This document shows positions 34,788-44,160 of a stretch of DNA of 64,000 nt, piece by piece. The position numbers and the translations under genes were made by a program. How positions within the stretch are numbered: position 1 is the stretch's first letter; every line of letters begins with the position of its first letter. Source of the DNA: a bacterium (GTDB taxonomy: Bacteria > Patescibacteriota > Gracilibacteria > JAHISY01); assembly GCA_021779375.1 (NCBI GenBank), contig JAJYAT010000003.1, forward strand, positions 94,688 to 158,687, in the 5' to 3' direction. A model generated the notes under the pieces. It saw nothing but the letters and a program-made list of their open reading frames with translations. It ran no database searches and was not told the origin of the DNA.

Positions 34788-35480
34788 TTATTTAGCTGCC
34801 GCAGATTTAGTTGCCGCTGCTTTTTTTGCTGCTGGTTTTTGTTCTTGTGCGATGGGCATGAAATAGGCATTGGCAGAGATTTCCATGCTGACTTCTGCGC
34901 CAGATGACGCAATTTTTTCTCCCCGGTTTTTGGTTTGCAGGCTGATATCTCGCACATCAATGAGGCGTGTCGCTGCCTCACTGGTATCGACGGCACCACC
35001 AGTTTTTTCGAGTGCGTGCAGAAATGACATCAATTTTTCTTTCGTACCAGTGAGACTGATTTTTATCGGCAGGGATAGATAATCCGTCTTGTCCTGATTG
35101 TTAGCTGAGCCGATATTGACTGAGACCAGAACGAGTGAATTATTATCATCACCAGAGATGTCTCGGGCTTGTTGCTCCAGTGCGCGCACTATTTTGGTCT
35201 CATTAGCAGCTGTTGGTAAAATTGTAGCGATAGCGCTTTCGTCTTTGATGGCGGTGAGTGCGTAATCATTTTTCAAAAGGCGATATTGATCGCGTTGGCT
35301 CTCGAGATCGAGCGCGATAGTTTTGGCCTGATCGTCGAGACTGGCGATATCGGTGCGCGCCGTTTTAAGTTGCTGGTAGCTCGGCCAGAACGAAAAGATC
35401 CCAGCCAGAATCAAAATTGTGACAGCGAGGACGAAGCGAATGTTGGCGCCTTGTCGTAAGCGAGCAGTGTAAGTTGTCAT
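34788..35480 (-). CDS. pilO: PilO-like pilus alignment protein
   Basis: Bitopic protein of the PilMNOP alignment complex. It is 230 aa. A short cytoplasmic lead and membrane helix (about 15-33) are followed by a coiled coil (LKTARTDIASLDDQAKTI) and an alpha/beta domain with the PilO-like LPIKISLTGTKEKLMSFLHALE (two parts, about 136-158). The C-terminal 20 residues are an Ala/Lys tail. Sequence divergence is high, so the name rests on topology, fold pattern and position between a PilN-like protein and pilB. Confidence 0.8.
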   Translation of the reverse strand: MTTYTARLRQGANIRFVLAVTILILAGIFSFWPSYQQLKTARTDIASLDDQAKTIALDLESQRDQYRLLKNDYALTAIKDESAIATILPTAANETKIVRALEQQARDISGDDNNSLVLVSVNIGSANNQDKTDYLSLPIKISLTGTKEKLMSFLHALEKTGGAVDTSEAATRLIDVRDISLQTKNRGEKIASSGAEVSMEISANAYFMPIAQEQKPAAKKAAATKSAAAK

Positions 35481-35496
35481 TGTAAAAGATTAAATT

Positions 35497-37257
35497 TTAG
35501 TTATTGAGAGTTGTGTCGAGTGCTTGAAAAACTTCGACTGGTTCAGTCTCCGTTGTTGCAGCAGCGGCCGAATCAACTGTTTCTTTCACCTGGGATTGTT
35601 GAGGAAGGTTAAATTCCAAATTTTGCAATTCCTTTTGGTTGATCGCTTCATTGGAGTCATTTGTTGGGATTGTCTTAGTGGTTTCATTTTTCTCGACAGG
35701 CAGAGCGTTGACCTGTGTGTCGCGTTCATCTGGAGTAGCTAAATCTTGTAGCGAGAATTGGAAATTGATCGGTGAAGAAACGTTGCCATCACGATCTTCT
35801 TCACGCGAAAAGGAAAAACCTTTAACGTCTTTGAAATACTTACTACCTTCAAGTGCATCAATAAGATCGGCAACCAGTGAGAATGTTCGAGCAGTGTATG
35901 TGTCCTTACCGTAAGCATTACCACTAATCTCAATCGTGTCTTTGCTTGATTTACCAGTGTAGCCAGTTATTGAGACCAGTGTATTATTAGGATCAATGTC
36001 ACGAGTTGCGTCCAGCGGTGTGCCGTTCGTGTCGCGCGTCAAATCGGAGCCAAGGCGCACGATTTTTTCAGCATGCTCAATTACATTAGACCAAGCGATG
36101 CGGCTAGCTCGCAGTGTGCCAATTGCGTTGACACGACCCATGTTGTTCGTGATGACAGATGCAGTCGCGAGATCAGAATCATTATTGTTCGTACGCGGAT
36201 CGCCAATAATTTGAATTATTTTTTGGTAAATATCAGTGTCTGATATTTTGGTGAGATTAAGTGCACGAATTTCATTGAGGGCAGTTGCGAAAGTGCTGGC
36301 TTGTCGCGGTGAAATTTTGGCAAGGATAGCCTTGATATCAGCGATAGTCTGACTGGTTGGCTCATCGAAGCTAGACACATCGATCAAATCCATTTGTTTT
36401 TTAATGTCGGTCACTAGATTCTCTAGGTTTATGCTTTTTACATCTTTCAAAATTGCAGTAGCGGAAGATTGTGCAGCTGCGAAATGTGATTTCGAAATAG
36501 CTGACGGGAAATTACTTTCGCTTGAATCAATCGCGGTGATTTCTGTAACCAAAACTTTGACCAGATCGTCTATTTTGGCGTCGGCGTTAATTGATTCTTC
36601 TAGTTTTTTCGCTTCAGCTATGATTTTTTCCAAAAGCGTACGGGTTGTCTCGATGCGGAGAGATCTCTCTTTTTCCAAATTCAAAACTTCCGCCTCAGAC
36701 AGATAGACCACTTCGCCGGCGTCATTAGTCGTCTTGATCAAAACATTGGTCGAGTCTTCGCGCGGGATGACACGTTCGCCCGTCGGTCGTTCGTAGTTCA
36801 AGATTGGACTTTCGAGATCGAGTGCGAGAACGCTATTGGCGAGATCTTCGACCTGCAAAAGTTTGTTGAATTTCTTGATGTCCCGAATGTCAGTCTGAGT
36901 TTGCTGCATTAGTGTTGTTTTGCGATTCAACTCAGTGGTGAGGTTTTCACGTCCAAATTTTCCGTACAAATAATTATTGACATCCAACGTTGCCCAAAAA
37001 TAGACCCAGACACCAGCAGCCACGATTATCGTGACGGTGAGTAGTGTCCGCGCATTCGCCAGTCGTGAAAGCGCTTTTCTTTTTTCATCACTATCCTCCC
37101 GCGATTTTTCCATGCTGCCGCCGGCTTCTTTTTCGGCTTGGCGCACAATCGCGTCGACGAGCGAGCTGCCTCCGCTTGCTGCACTGCGTTCGCTCAATTT
37201 TTCCCAAAAAGAAGGCTTTTTAGCCTTTTCGTTCGGGTCTTTCTGAGGGGTGGACAT
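35497..37257 (-). CDS. PilN-like bitopic pilus protein, enlarged
   Basis: 586 aa, first gene of the pilus operon. A cytoplasmic charged N-terminus (about 1-68) precedes one membrane helix (about 70-88), then coiled coil (TELNRKTTLMQQTQTDIRDIKK in parts). A C-terminal domain reads RIAWSNVIEHAEKIVRL, TIEISGNAYGKDTYTARTF and LIDALEGSKYFKDVKGFSF. That last pattern is how PilN periplasmic domains read. At about 586 aa it is far longer than a typical PilN (about 200 aa), the excess being a helical middle. PilM is not next to it. Confidence 0.65.
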   Translation of the reverse strand: MSTPQKDPNEKAKKPSFWEKLSERSAASGGSSLVDAIVRQAEKEAGGSMEKSREDSDEKRKALSRLANARTLLTVTIIVAAGVWVYFWATLDVNNYLYGKFGRENLTTELNRKTTLMQQTQTDIRDIKKFNKLLQVEDLANSVLALDLESPILNYERPTGERVIPREDSTNVLIKTTNDAGEVVYLSEAEVLNLEKERSLRIETTRTLLEKIIAEAKKLEESINADAKIDDLVKVLVTEITAIDSSESNFPSAISKSHFAAAQSSATAILKDVKSINLENLVTDIKKQMDLIDVSSFDEPTSQTIADIKAILAKISPRQASTFATALNEIRALNLTKISDTDIYQKIIQIIGDPRTNNNDSDLATASVITNNMGRVNAIGTLRASRIAWSNVIEHAEKIVRLGSDLTRDTNGTPLDATRDIDPNNTLVSITGYTGKSSKDTIEISGNAYGKDTYTARTFSLVADLIDALEGSKYFKDVKGFSFSREEDRDGNVSSPINFQFSLQDLATPDERDTQVNALPVEKNETTKTIPTNDSNEAINQKELQNLEFNLPQQSQVKETVDSAAAATTETEPVEVFQALDTTLNN

Positions 37258-37496
37258 GAGAATAAGATTAATTTTTAGTAAAAGATTCTCGCCATTTTAT
37301 CACATTTTCAGTATAAAAACAATCTTCTTGAATCGAAAAATCTTGAAAGCAAGGCTTGATATTAAAATAATATTTTGGCTAAGTCAACAAAATTGACTGT
37401 TTTTTTCGGTGATCAATCTTTGCTCTGCATTTGAGTTTTCAACGCATTTTTTCTAAAATGCTCCTGCCTCGTTTGCGGGGCTTTTCTTTTCTCTTG

Positions 37497-38321
37497 ATGC
37501 TGCTCGACGGTAAAAAACTTTCCGCGAAAATTTTGGATTCGGTCAAACGGAAAGTTGTTGCGAAAAAACTCAAAATTGGGTTGGCAGTGATTTTGGTCGG
37601 TGAACATCCTGCGAGTGTTTCGTATGTGCGCCAGAAGCGCCGCGCCGCCGAAAAGGTCGGTTTCACTTTTCGCGAGGTGAATTTGCCAAGCTCTGTTTCT
37701 GAGCAAAAATTAATTGCGACGATTGATGAATTAAATCTTGATCCTGAAATTCAGGGCTTTATCGTGCAGTTGCCGCTGCCGCAAAAAATTAACACGCAAA
37801 AAATCCTAGAGAAAATTTCTCCCGCCAAAGACGTCGACGGCTTTCACCCGCTCAATCTCGGGCGCGGATTTTTGAAATTGCCGACGCTGCTGCCCGCGAC
37901 GCCGGCGGGGATTCTGCACTTGCTTGATGAGTACAAAATTACTTTGAAGGGTCAAAATGTCGTCGTGGTCGGACATTCCAATATCGTCGGCAAGCCGCTC
38001 GCGATGCTGCTCCTCAATCGCGACGCGACTGTTTCCGTTTGTCACGTTTTCACCAAAAATTTAGCTGAATTTACGCAAAATGCCGACATTGTAATTTCGG
38101 CGACCGGTGTGCCACATTTGATTCGCGCGGAAATGTTGAAGAAAAATTGCGTGGTCGTCGATGCGGGTTGCGCGCAGCTTGGCGATAAATTAGTCGGTGA
38201 CGTCGACTTCGAAAATGTCGAGAAAATTGCGCGTGCTATCACGCCTGTCCCAGGCGGAGTCGGACCGATGACGGTCGCGACTTTGATTGAAAACACGCTC
38301 CGCGCCGCGGAGAATTTTTAA
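37497..38321 (+). CDS. folD: Bifunctional methylenetetrahydrofolate dehydrogenase/cyclohydrolase
   Basis: Converts 5,10-methylene-THF to 10-formyl-THF. It is 274 aa. VGEHPASVSYVRQKRRAAEK (about 37, with the catalytic Tyr/Lys), GFIVQLPLPQKI, PAKDVDGFHPLNLGR and VVVVGHSNIVGKPLAMLLL are classical. The ATG at 37497 begins at the conserved LLDGKKLS. Earlier in-frame starts (ATG 37458, TTG 37473) surround a TAAAAT box at 37454-37459 and are less likely. It supplies formyl-THF to fmt; purF follows 89 nt later with its own promoter. Confidence 0.96.
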   Translation: MLLDGKKLSAKILDSVKRKVVAKKLKIGLAVILVGEHPASVSYVRQKRRAAEKVGFTFREVNLPSSVSEQKLIATIDELNLDPEIQGFIVQLPLPQKINTQKILEKISPAKDVDGFHPLNLGRGFLKLPTLLPATPAGILHLLDEYKITLKGQNVVVVGHSNIVGKPLAMLLLNRDATVSVCHVFTKNLAEFTQNADIVISATGVPHLIRAEMLKKNCVVVDAGCAQLGDKLVGDVDFENVEKIARAITPVPGGVGPMTVATLIENTLRAAENF

Positions 38322-38397
38322 TTCTAAGTCTTAAAACAAGATTAAAATTAGAATCTCAAAAAAGCCAAAATTGTTTAGGAGTTTAAAATTCGAAATT

Positions 38398-38403
38398 TAA
38401 AAT
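38398..38403 (+). promoter_or_regulatory. -10 box of purF
   Basis: TAAAAT, 7 nt before the ATG. A second copy lies at 38384-38389. Confidence 0.6.
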
Positions 38404-38410
38404 TCAATTC

Positions 38411-39892
38411 ATGTGTGGAGTAATCGGCATCACGGCAAATTCTGAAGTCGTCGGCGAAATCTACGACGGACTCGCGACGCTGCAACACCGCGGTCAGGAT
38501 GCGGCGGGCGTGATGACTTTCGACGGCGCGCAATTTCACACGAAACGCGGCGCGGGGCTGGTGCGCGATGTGATCGGTGCTGCCGACATTCTCGAGCTCA
38601 CTGGCAAGATCGGCATCGGGCACGTGCGTTATCCGACGGCGGGCAGTTATTCACCGGAGGAGGCACAGCCGTTTTTCGTCAATTCGCCGCTCGGTCTGGG
38701 ATTGGTCCATAATGGCAATCTCACGAATACGGAGAAACTGCGCCGGGAGCTCAAAAAAGAAGGGAGATATCTCAATACGTCGAGCGATTCAGAAGTCTTG
38801 CTGAATGTCTTTTCCCGGGAATTGCGTAAGCAAAAAATGGCGACATTCTCGCTCAAGAAACTTTTCGCTGCGGCTAAAAAAACGGTCGAACGAGTGAATG
38901 GTAGTTTTGCCGCCGTGATTCTCGTGGCGGGTCACGGTATTCTCGCGCTGCGCGATCCGCAGGGTTTGCGACCGCTGACGATTGGCATTCGCAAAAATTC
39001 CAAACACGATGAGCTCGCAGTCGCGAGTGAGGATCCGACTTTCGCGACACTCGGTTTCGAAAAAATTGGCGACGTGCAGCCGGGCGAGGCAGTCTGGCTT
39101 TCGGCTGATGGCAAAATTGCACGGCAGCAGCTCGCTCCCAAAAATTGGGCACCCTGCATTTTCGAATACGTTTACCTCGCACGACCGGATGCGACGCTCG
39201 ACAATATTTCTGTCTACCGTTCGCGTCTGCGTGCGGGTGAATATCTCGCGCAGGAAATTCGCAAAGCGAAAATCCAAATCGATGTGGTCGTGCCGGTACC
39301 CGACACTTCGCGCAGTTCGGCGCTCGCGCTCGCGAATGAGCTCGGTGTGCGTTACCGCGAAGGTTTAATTAAAAATCGCTATATTGGCAGGACTTTCATC
39401 ATGCCGACGCAGGCGAAACGCCAAAAATCCATTCGGCACAAATTAGTTCCTTTGCCGCTCGAGCTGCGCAAAAAAAATGTTTTGATTGTCGACGACTCGA
39501 TTGTGCGCGGCAACACCTCGCGCCAGATCGTCGAGATGGTGCGGTCGGCGGGAGCCAAAAAAGTTTATTTCGCGGCGGCTGCGCCCGCCCTCAAATTTCC
39601 CTGCGTGTATGGCGTGGACATGCCGTCCAAAAAAGAATTTATCGCCAACAAACTTTCGACTGCGCAGATTGCCAAAAAATTAAAAGCGGATGCAGTTTTC
39701 TACCTGCCGCTGCCGGATCTCATTCGCGCCTGCGAATTTGAAAAGACCAAAATTCCACATTTTTGCACGGCTTGTTTTGACGGCAAATATCCGACCAAAG
39801 AAGTGACTGCGAAATACCTCGCCTCGGTGGAAAAATGCCGCGAATGTTCGCGACACCAAGAGAGCGACGACAAACAAATGACTTTACTTTAA
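38411..39892 (+). CDS. purF: Amidophosphoribosyltransferase
   Basis: First committed step of purine synthesis, glutamine-dependent conversion of PRPP to phosphoribosylamine. It is 493 aa. The mature N-terminal nucleophile is Cys2 in MCGVIGITAN, with no propeptide. LATLQHRGQDAAG, GIGHVRYPTAGS and NGNLTN form the glutaminase; the PRPP loop LIVDDSIVRGNTSRQIV (about 358) forms the transferase. Cysteines at CIFEYVYLARPD, HFCTACFDGKYPT and KCRECSRH could bind an Fe-S cluster as in the Bacillus type. Followed 9 nt later by purD. Confidence 0.97.
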   Translation: MCGVIGITANSEVVGEIYDGLATLQHRGQDAAGVMTFDGAQFHTKRGAGLVRDVIGAADILELTGKIGIGHVRYPTAGSYSPEEAQPFFVNSPLGLGLVHNGNLTNTEKLRRELKKEGRYLNTSSDSEVLLNVFSRELRKQKMATFSLKKLFAAAKKTVERVNGSFAAVILVAGHGILALRDPQGLRPLTIGIRKNSKHDELAVASEDPTFATLGFEKIGDVQPGEAVWLSADGKIARQQLAPKNWAPCIFEYVYLARPDATLDNISVYRSRLRAGEYLAQEIRKAKIQIDVVVPVPDTSRSSALALANELGVRYREGLIKNRYIGRTFIMPTQAKRQKSIRHKLVPLPLELRKKNVLIVDDSIVRGNTSRQIVEMVRSAGAKKVYFAAAAPALKFPCVYGVDMPSKKEFIANKLSTAQIAKKLKADAVFYLPLPDLIRACEFEKTKIPHFCTACFDGKYPTKEVTAKYLASVEKCRECSRHQESDDKQMTLL

Positions 39893-39901
39893 TTTTCCCA
39901 A

Positions 39902-41242
39902 ATGAAATTTCTCCTGGTTGGCAACGGCGCGCGCGAACACGCAATCGGCGCGGCGGTCCTGCGTTCACCGCAAAAACCTGAGCTCATCGTTTTCGCTGAC
40001 AAAATCAATCCGGGTCTACAGAAGCTCGCGACAGTTTACGAAAAAGCCGCTTCGCTGACCGATTTAGTCGCACTCCGCAAATTAGTCGAAAAAGAAAAAC
40101 CGGAGCTCGCGGTTGTCGGACCGGAAGCTCCGATTGCGGCAGGTGCGGCGAATTTACTCGAAGAGCTCGGTGTCGGCGTGGTGGCACCGCGCCAATCTTC
40201 GGCGCGTTTGGAATCCTCCAAAAGTTTCACGCGCGATTTGCTGCAAAAATACGACATTCCCGGCAACCCGGAATTTTTGGTTTTCTCCAAATTCGACAAC
40301 GAAGACGAGGCGCGACTCGCGCTGCGCAGCTTCATGCAAGCACTTGGTGGTCAATTCGTCGTCAAAGCAGATGGGCTGAAAAGCGGCAAAGGTGTGAAAG
40401 TCGTCGGTGATCATTTAAATGGCATCGACGATGGTTTGCATTACGCGCTCGAATGTTTGAACGCGGATGGTCGCGTCGTGATTGAAGAAAAATTAATCGG
40501 CGAGGAATTCTCGGCCATGTTTTTGACCGACGGCAAAACGCTGGCGGCGCTGCCGGTTTCCCAAGACCACAAGCGCGCTTTCGAAAACGATCTCGGTCCG
40601 AATACCGGCGGCATGGGGACTTACTCTGATGAGACCGGTTCGCTGCCATTTTTGAAACCCTCAGATTTGGCGGAGGCGCGCGCGATTACCGAGCAAGTTT
40701 TGGCGGCACTCACGACCGAGACAGGCGAGACTTTTCGCGGGGTGATGTACGGCGGTTTTATCGCGACCAAAAATGGCGTGAAGCTGATTGAGTACAACGC
40801 GCGCTTCGGTGATCCCGAGGCGATGAATGTTTTTCCGATTCTCAAAACTGACTTCATTGAGGTTTGTCGCGCGGTTGTTACTGGTCGTTTAGATGCACTG
40901 CCGCTCGAATTTGAAAAAAAAGCAACGGTCGTGAAATACCTTGTACCAGAGGGTTATCCGAATATTCCGCTTGCCGGAGAAGAAATCCGCGTTTTGGGTT
41001 TGCCGGAAAATTGTGAAATTTTTTACGCGGCAGTCGATGTCGATGCCGCCGGTCGGATTTTGACTGGCACGTCGCGCGCGATTGCGGTCGTCGGCATCGC
41101 CGATGATTTGACCAAAGCTGAGCGGATTGCGGAAGAGGGAATTTCCAAAATCGAAGGCAAACTTTTCCATCGCCGGGATATCGGCACGCCCGCACTCATT
41201 ACCAAACGGGTTCGTCATTTGCAGGAAATTCGCGGCGCATGA
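39902..41242 (+). CDS. purD: Phosphoribosylamine-glycine ligase
   Basis: Second purine step, ATP-grasp ligase making GAR. It is 446 aa. FLLVGNGAREHAIG (3-16), VVGPEAPIAAGAAN (about 72), VVKADGLKSGKGV (about 152), GPNTGGMGTYSD (about 237) and YNARFGDPEAMNV (about 298) are the family marks. It forms an operon with purF and overlaps the next gene by ATGA. Other bacterial purine genes (purN, purL, purM) are not in this window. Confidence 0.97.
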   Translation: MKFLLVGNGAREHAIGAAVLRSPQKPELIVFADKINPGLQKLATVYEKAASLTDLVALRKLVEKEKPELAVVGPEAPIAAGAANLLEELGVGVVAPRQSSARLESSKSFTRDLLQKYDIPGNPEFLVFSKFDNEDEARLALRSFMQALGGQFVVKADGLKSGKGVKVVGDHLNGIDDGLHYALECLNADGRVVIEEKLIGEEFSAMFLTDGKTLAALPVSQDHKRAFENDLGPNTGGMGTYSDETGSLPFLKPSDLAEARAITEQVLAALTTETGETFRGVMYGGFIATKNGVKLIEYNARFGDPEAMNVFPILKTDFIEVCRAVVTGRLDALPLEFEKKATVVKYLVPEGYPNIPLAGEEIRVLGLPENCEIFYAAVDVDAAGRILTGTSRAIAVVGIADDLTKAERIAEEGISKIEGKLFHRRDIGTPALITKRVRHLQEIRGA

Positions 41243-41637
41243 ATCCAATTTTTCTGCTCGGCATCGCCGTCGCCGTGTTCGCGGCTTTTTTTGCGCTCAT
41301 CATTTACCGCCGCCCCAAAAAACTGAGTGAAGGTGAGATGGCTTTCGTCCGCAATCAGTGGCGGATGATTGGTCTCGGCAAAAATCCCAAGAACGACATT
41401 CTCGAAGCGGATAAATTGCTCGACTTCGTGCTTGGAAAATACGGTTTTCGTGGTTCGCTCGGTGAAAAACTCAAACAGGCGGAGCGGCTTTTCGCTGACA
41501 AAAATGGCGTGTGGTTCGCACACAAGATGCGCAATAAATTTGCCCACGAGATTAATTTCACGCCGTCCGAATTTGAGTTTCGCAAGGCGCTCGAAAGCTT
41601 CCGGCGGGCGCTCCTCGACTTGAGAATCAAGCTCTGA
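41239..41637 (+). CDS. Membrane-anchored hypothetical protein with HEPN-like motif
   Basis: 132 aa. A membrane helix (about 4-23) precedes a basic stretch and a helical domain: GLGKNPKNDILEADKLLDFVLG and KMRNKFAHEINFTPSEFEF. The R-N-K-x-x-H core of KMRNKFAHE resembles the Rx4-6H motif of HEPN domains and HEPN-like nucleic-acid-binding helices. Such short proteins are common in Patescibacteria. It is coupled to purD by a 4-nt overlap. RNase activity is not claimed. Confidence 0.6.
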   Translation: MNPIFLLGIAVAVFAAFFALIIYRRPKKLSEGEMAFVRNQWRMIGLGKNPKNDILEADKLLDFVLGKYGFRGSLGEKLKQAERLFADKNGVWFAHKMRNKFAHEINFTPSEFEFRKALESFRRALLDLRIKL

Positions 41638-41678
41638 TGTGTTAAAATTAAGCTAATCAAAACCAAAAACCAAAAACA

Positions 41679-42863
41679 GTGGCCAAATTTTATTTCACAG
41701 CCGTTTCGAATTCCGCCAAGAAAAAACTGGTCGGTAGTTTCGAAGCGGAAACCGAAAAAGATGCGCGCGATCGCATCAACAAGCTCGGAATGGCAATTCT
41801 ATCGCTTGGGAACGAACCGCCGACCGACTGCCTGAAGCCTTTCGTATTTTCAGTGACGGAGACTAATGGTCGCGAATTTGTCGGCGAATTATTTGAAGAA
41901 AGTGCCCAGGTAGTTTTTAGTCGACTGGAAGATGAATTCACTTTTCAGAAAATTAACTATATTTTTGCTGCTGATATTCCTGAAGAAGAAAAAATTTATG
42001 CATGTCAAAATAGCATTCCAGAGCTTATCGAGCAAAAGAGAAAAGAGGAAGAACGCAAAAGCGATCTTGAAAAACGGACAATTACTGGTAGCTTTAAAAG
42101 TCTAGTCACTTTAAATTTCGGCGACAAAAAAAAGCCTGCCAGCGAGATTGGGAATGCAGCTAAATATTCTAACGAAGGAGAAGAAGATCTCACCAAAAAA
42201 ACAGAGGCAGATTTTCCCGACCAGTCTCAGATACCTGCTGTGCCGAATCCAATTGGCGCGGAGGTGCCGCCGTCCGGAGACGAAATTTACGCCCTGCTTA
42301 AAGGTGATGATGATATCGTACTTGCCGAAGACATCGACGTGGGCGAGCAACTGAAAAAGTTGCAGCATGTTTTTGGGCGTTTTTTTCCAGCTTTTTCCAA
42401 AAAATTCGGTCGATTTTATTTTTACATTACCGAAATTGTTGTTCCATCGAAAGATAAGACGCGCATGGATGGTTGGCGCGAGATGCTTCAATTCTTATTT
42501 CCGCCGAAACAATCGGATGAGAAATTACGGCTTGAGCGCATTAAAGCCCTGAAACGCCAGGCTAGATTCAATCGGTTTTGGATTGCCTTCGCAGAGATTG
42601 TTGACTTGCTTGCAGCAGTTTTCTTGGGTTATCTTGTTTTGGGCATTACTTCATTTTACGTCGAAATTCCACGCATCTCTGAGCTGGCGGAGCTGACGCT
42701 GCGTAATAATTTCACTATCCACTTTTTGGTGGGTGCATTTATTTTTCTCCGGATTTTGATTTTGCTTCGTGAAAGATTTACTAGTTGGAGCTTTTGGCGT
42801 ACGGCACTACTTTTTTCAGTTGGCGGCTTTGTGATTGTTTTTGTCGGTCTGAACCTACTTTAA
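41679..42863 (+). CDS. Membrane protein with a PilC-lead-like N-terminus
   Basis: 394 aa, GTG start. The first 45 residues (AKFYFTAVSNSAKKKLVGSF, then EAETEKDARDRINKLGMAILSL) read like the lead segment before T2SF domains of PilC, also seen in this genome's pilC. A charged disordered middle follows (about 120-200), then two or three membrane helices near 300-325, 338-356 and 372-390. No T2SF domain is present. The role is unknown, perhaps an envelope scaffold that borrowed the segment. TAAAAT at 41643-41648 lies 30 nt upstream. Confidence 0.6.
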   Translation: MAKFYFTAVSNSAKKKLVGSFEAETEKDARDRINKLGMAILSLGNEPPTDCLKPFVFSVTETNGREFVGELFEESAQVVFSRLEDEFTFQKINYIFAADIPEEEKIYACQNSIPELIEQKRKEEERKSDLEKRTITGSFKSLVTLNFGDKKKPASEIGNAAKYSNEGEEDLTKKTEADFPDQSQIPAVPNPIGAEVPPSGDEIYALLKGDDDIVLAEDIDVGEQLKKLQHVFGRFFPAFSKKFGRFYFYITEIVVPSKDKTRMDGWREMLQFLFPPKQSDEKLRLERIKALKRQARFNRFWIAFAEIVDLLAAVFLGYLVLGITSFYVEIPRISELAELTLRNNFTIHFLVGAFIFLRILILLRERFTSWSFWRTALLFSVGGFVIVFVGLNLL

Positions 42864-42881
42864 AATTTGCGGTCTTCGGCG

Positions 42882-42887
42882 TAAAAT
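42882..42887 (+). promoter_or_regulatory. -10 box of lgt
   Basis: TAAAAT, 8 nt before the ATG at 42896. Confidence 0.5.
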
Positions 42888-42895
42888 TCGTGCCG

Positions 42896-43684
42896 ATGTG
42901 GCCATTTTTTGAATTAGCGGGAATCTACTTTCCGGTTTACAACATTGCGCTTGTGATTGGGATTTTACTGGGTGCGGGCGAGCTTTTTTTGGCAGCTCGA
43001 CGCAAGCGTGTGATGCTCCAATTTCTTGCGGATAATTTTCTCTGGCTACTGGTCGTGACACTGTTTTTTTCCCGACTTGCCGAGGTTCTGCTCCGCAATT
43101 TTTCCTTACTCGATTTTCCGTTTGCCTGGGGTAATACTGCTGGTCTGAGTTTCTTCGGTGCGGCACTGGGATTGATTGGCATGCTGGCTTTGCTGGCGCG
43201 CCGTTACAACGAAAACTTTTTCACTTGGCTTGATCTCATCATGTTGGCTGTCGCACCGGTGCTTTTTTTCCATCATATCGGTACATTCTTCGTAGGGAGT
43301 GAATACGGTATTCCGACGGCATTGCCGTGGGGTGTCACTTTCACCAATCCAGATGCGGTGGGTTATTCCACGATTCCGCTTCATCCAGTCCAGCTTTACG
43401 CGGCAGTCATCACGCTCGGACTTTTTGCCGCGGCGTCATTTATTTTCAAAACAACAGCCCGCGCCGGTAAAGCTGGAACATTCCTGCTGCTCACACTTTC
43501 AATCATGTACTTCTGTTTGGATTTCCTGCGCGGTGATTCGGCGCCGACCTTTGGTGTGCTGCGGGCGAGTCAGTACTTCACGCTCGTGCTGGCGCTTATC
43601 GCCGCCGGTATCACGCTGCGGATGAAAATCGCGGCGCGCGAAGAACGGCGCGGCGAATTACACATTAAAACTCCTGATTTATGA
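42896..43684 (+). CDS. lgt: Prolipoprotein diacylglyceryl transferase (divergent)
   Basis: Membrane enzyme that adds diacylglycerol to the lipobox cysteine of prelipoproteins. It is 262 aa with about seven membrane helices. IYFPVYNIALVIGILLG opens it, FVGSEYGIPTALPWGV (about 137-152) matches the signature region including PWGV, and HPVQLYAAV plus FLRGD are conserved near the end. The usual GRxGN signature is altered to GSEYG, so activity is likely but not certain. ATG 42896 is chosen by the -10 box; the next gene overlaps by ATGA. Confidence 0.82.
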   Translation: MWPFFELAGIYFPVYNIALVIGILLGAGELFLAARRKRVMLQFLADNFLWLLVVTLFFSRLAEVLLRNFSLLDFPFAWGNTAGLSFFGAALGLIGMLALLARRYNENFFTWLDLIMLAVAPVLFFHHIGTFFVGSEYGIPTALPWGVTFTNPDAVGYSTIPLHPVQLYAAVITLGLFAAASFIFKTTARAGKAGTFLLLTLSIMYFCLDFLRGDSAPTFGVLRASQYFTLVLALIAAGITLRMKIAAREERRGELHIKTPDL

Positions 43685-44160
43685 ACGCCGCACTCGACTA
43701 TCTCACTAATTTTGATCCATCGAATTGGCTCGAAGTCAGCCTGCGTGGCATCTTCGCGTATCTTTTTGTCGTGCTTGTCGCGATTGTGATTTGGGTCGCA
43801 CGCGATGCGGTTGCTCGCAGCAAAAGTCTGTTATTTCAAGTGTTTTCAATCTTACTTGTAATCACACTCAATCTGCCCGGATTGCTGATTTACTTAATCG
43901 TGCGTCCGCAAAAAACACTTGTCGATAAATACCACGAGACGCTCGAGCAGCGTGTGCTCGCGGAAAGCGAAGAGACTTGCCCGAAGTGTGACCGACTGCT
44001 CCCGCTCAATTTCCAATTTTGTCCGAGCTGCGGCGAAGAGGCGCGCCGTCCTTGTAAGAAATGCCACAAACTTGTTTCCAAAAGCTGGTCAGTCTGTCCT
44101 TACTGCGGCGCGAAAAAATCGACCCAAAAGAAAGTTGAGACTGTTTCAGCTAAAGCCTAG
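43681..44160 (+). CDS. Membrane protein with double zinc-ribbon
   Basis: 159 aa. Two membrane helices (about 20-42 and 48-70) are followed by a cytoplasmic helix and two zinc ribbons: CPKCDRLL...FCPSCGEEA and CKKCHKLV...VCPYCGAKK (about 100-145). The arrangement is that of DZR-type membrane proteins. It overlaps lgt by 4 nt and is probably co-expressed. The partner and function are unknown. Confidence 0.75.
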   Translation: MNAALDYLTNFDPSNWLEVSLRGIFAYLFVVLVAIVIWVARDAVARSKSLLFQVFSILLVITLNLPGLLIYLIVRPQKTLVDKYHETLEQRVLAESEETCPKCDRLLPLNFQFCPSCGEEARRPCKKCHKLVSKSWSVCPYCGAKKSTQKKVETVSAKA

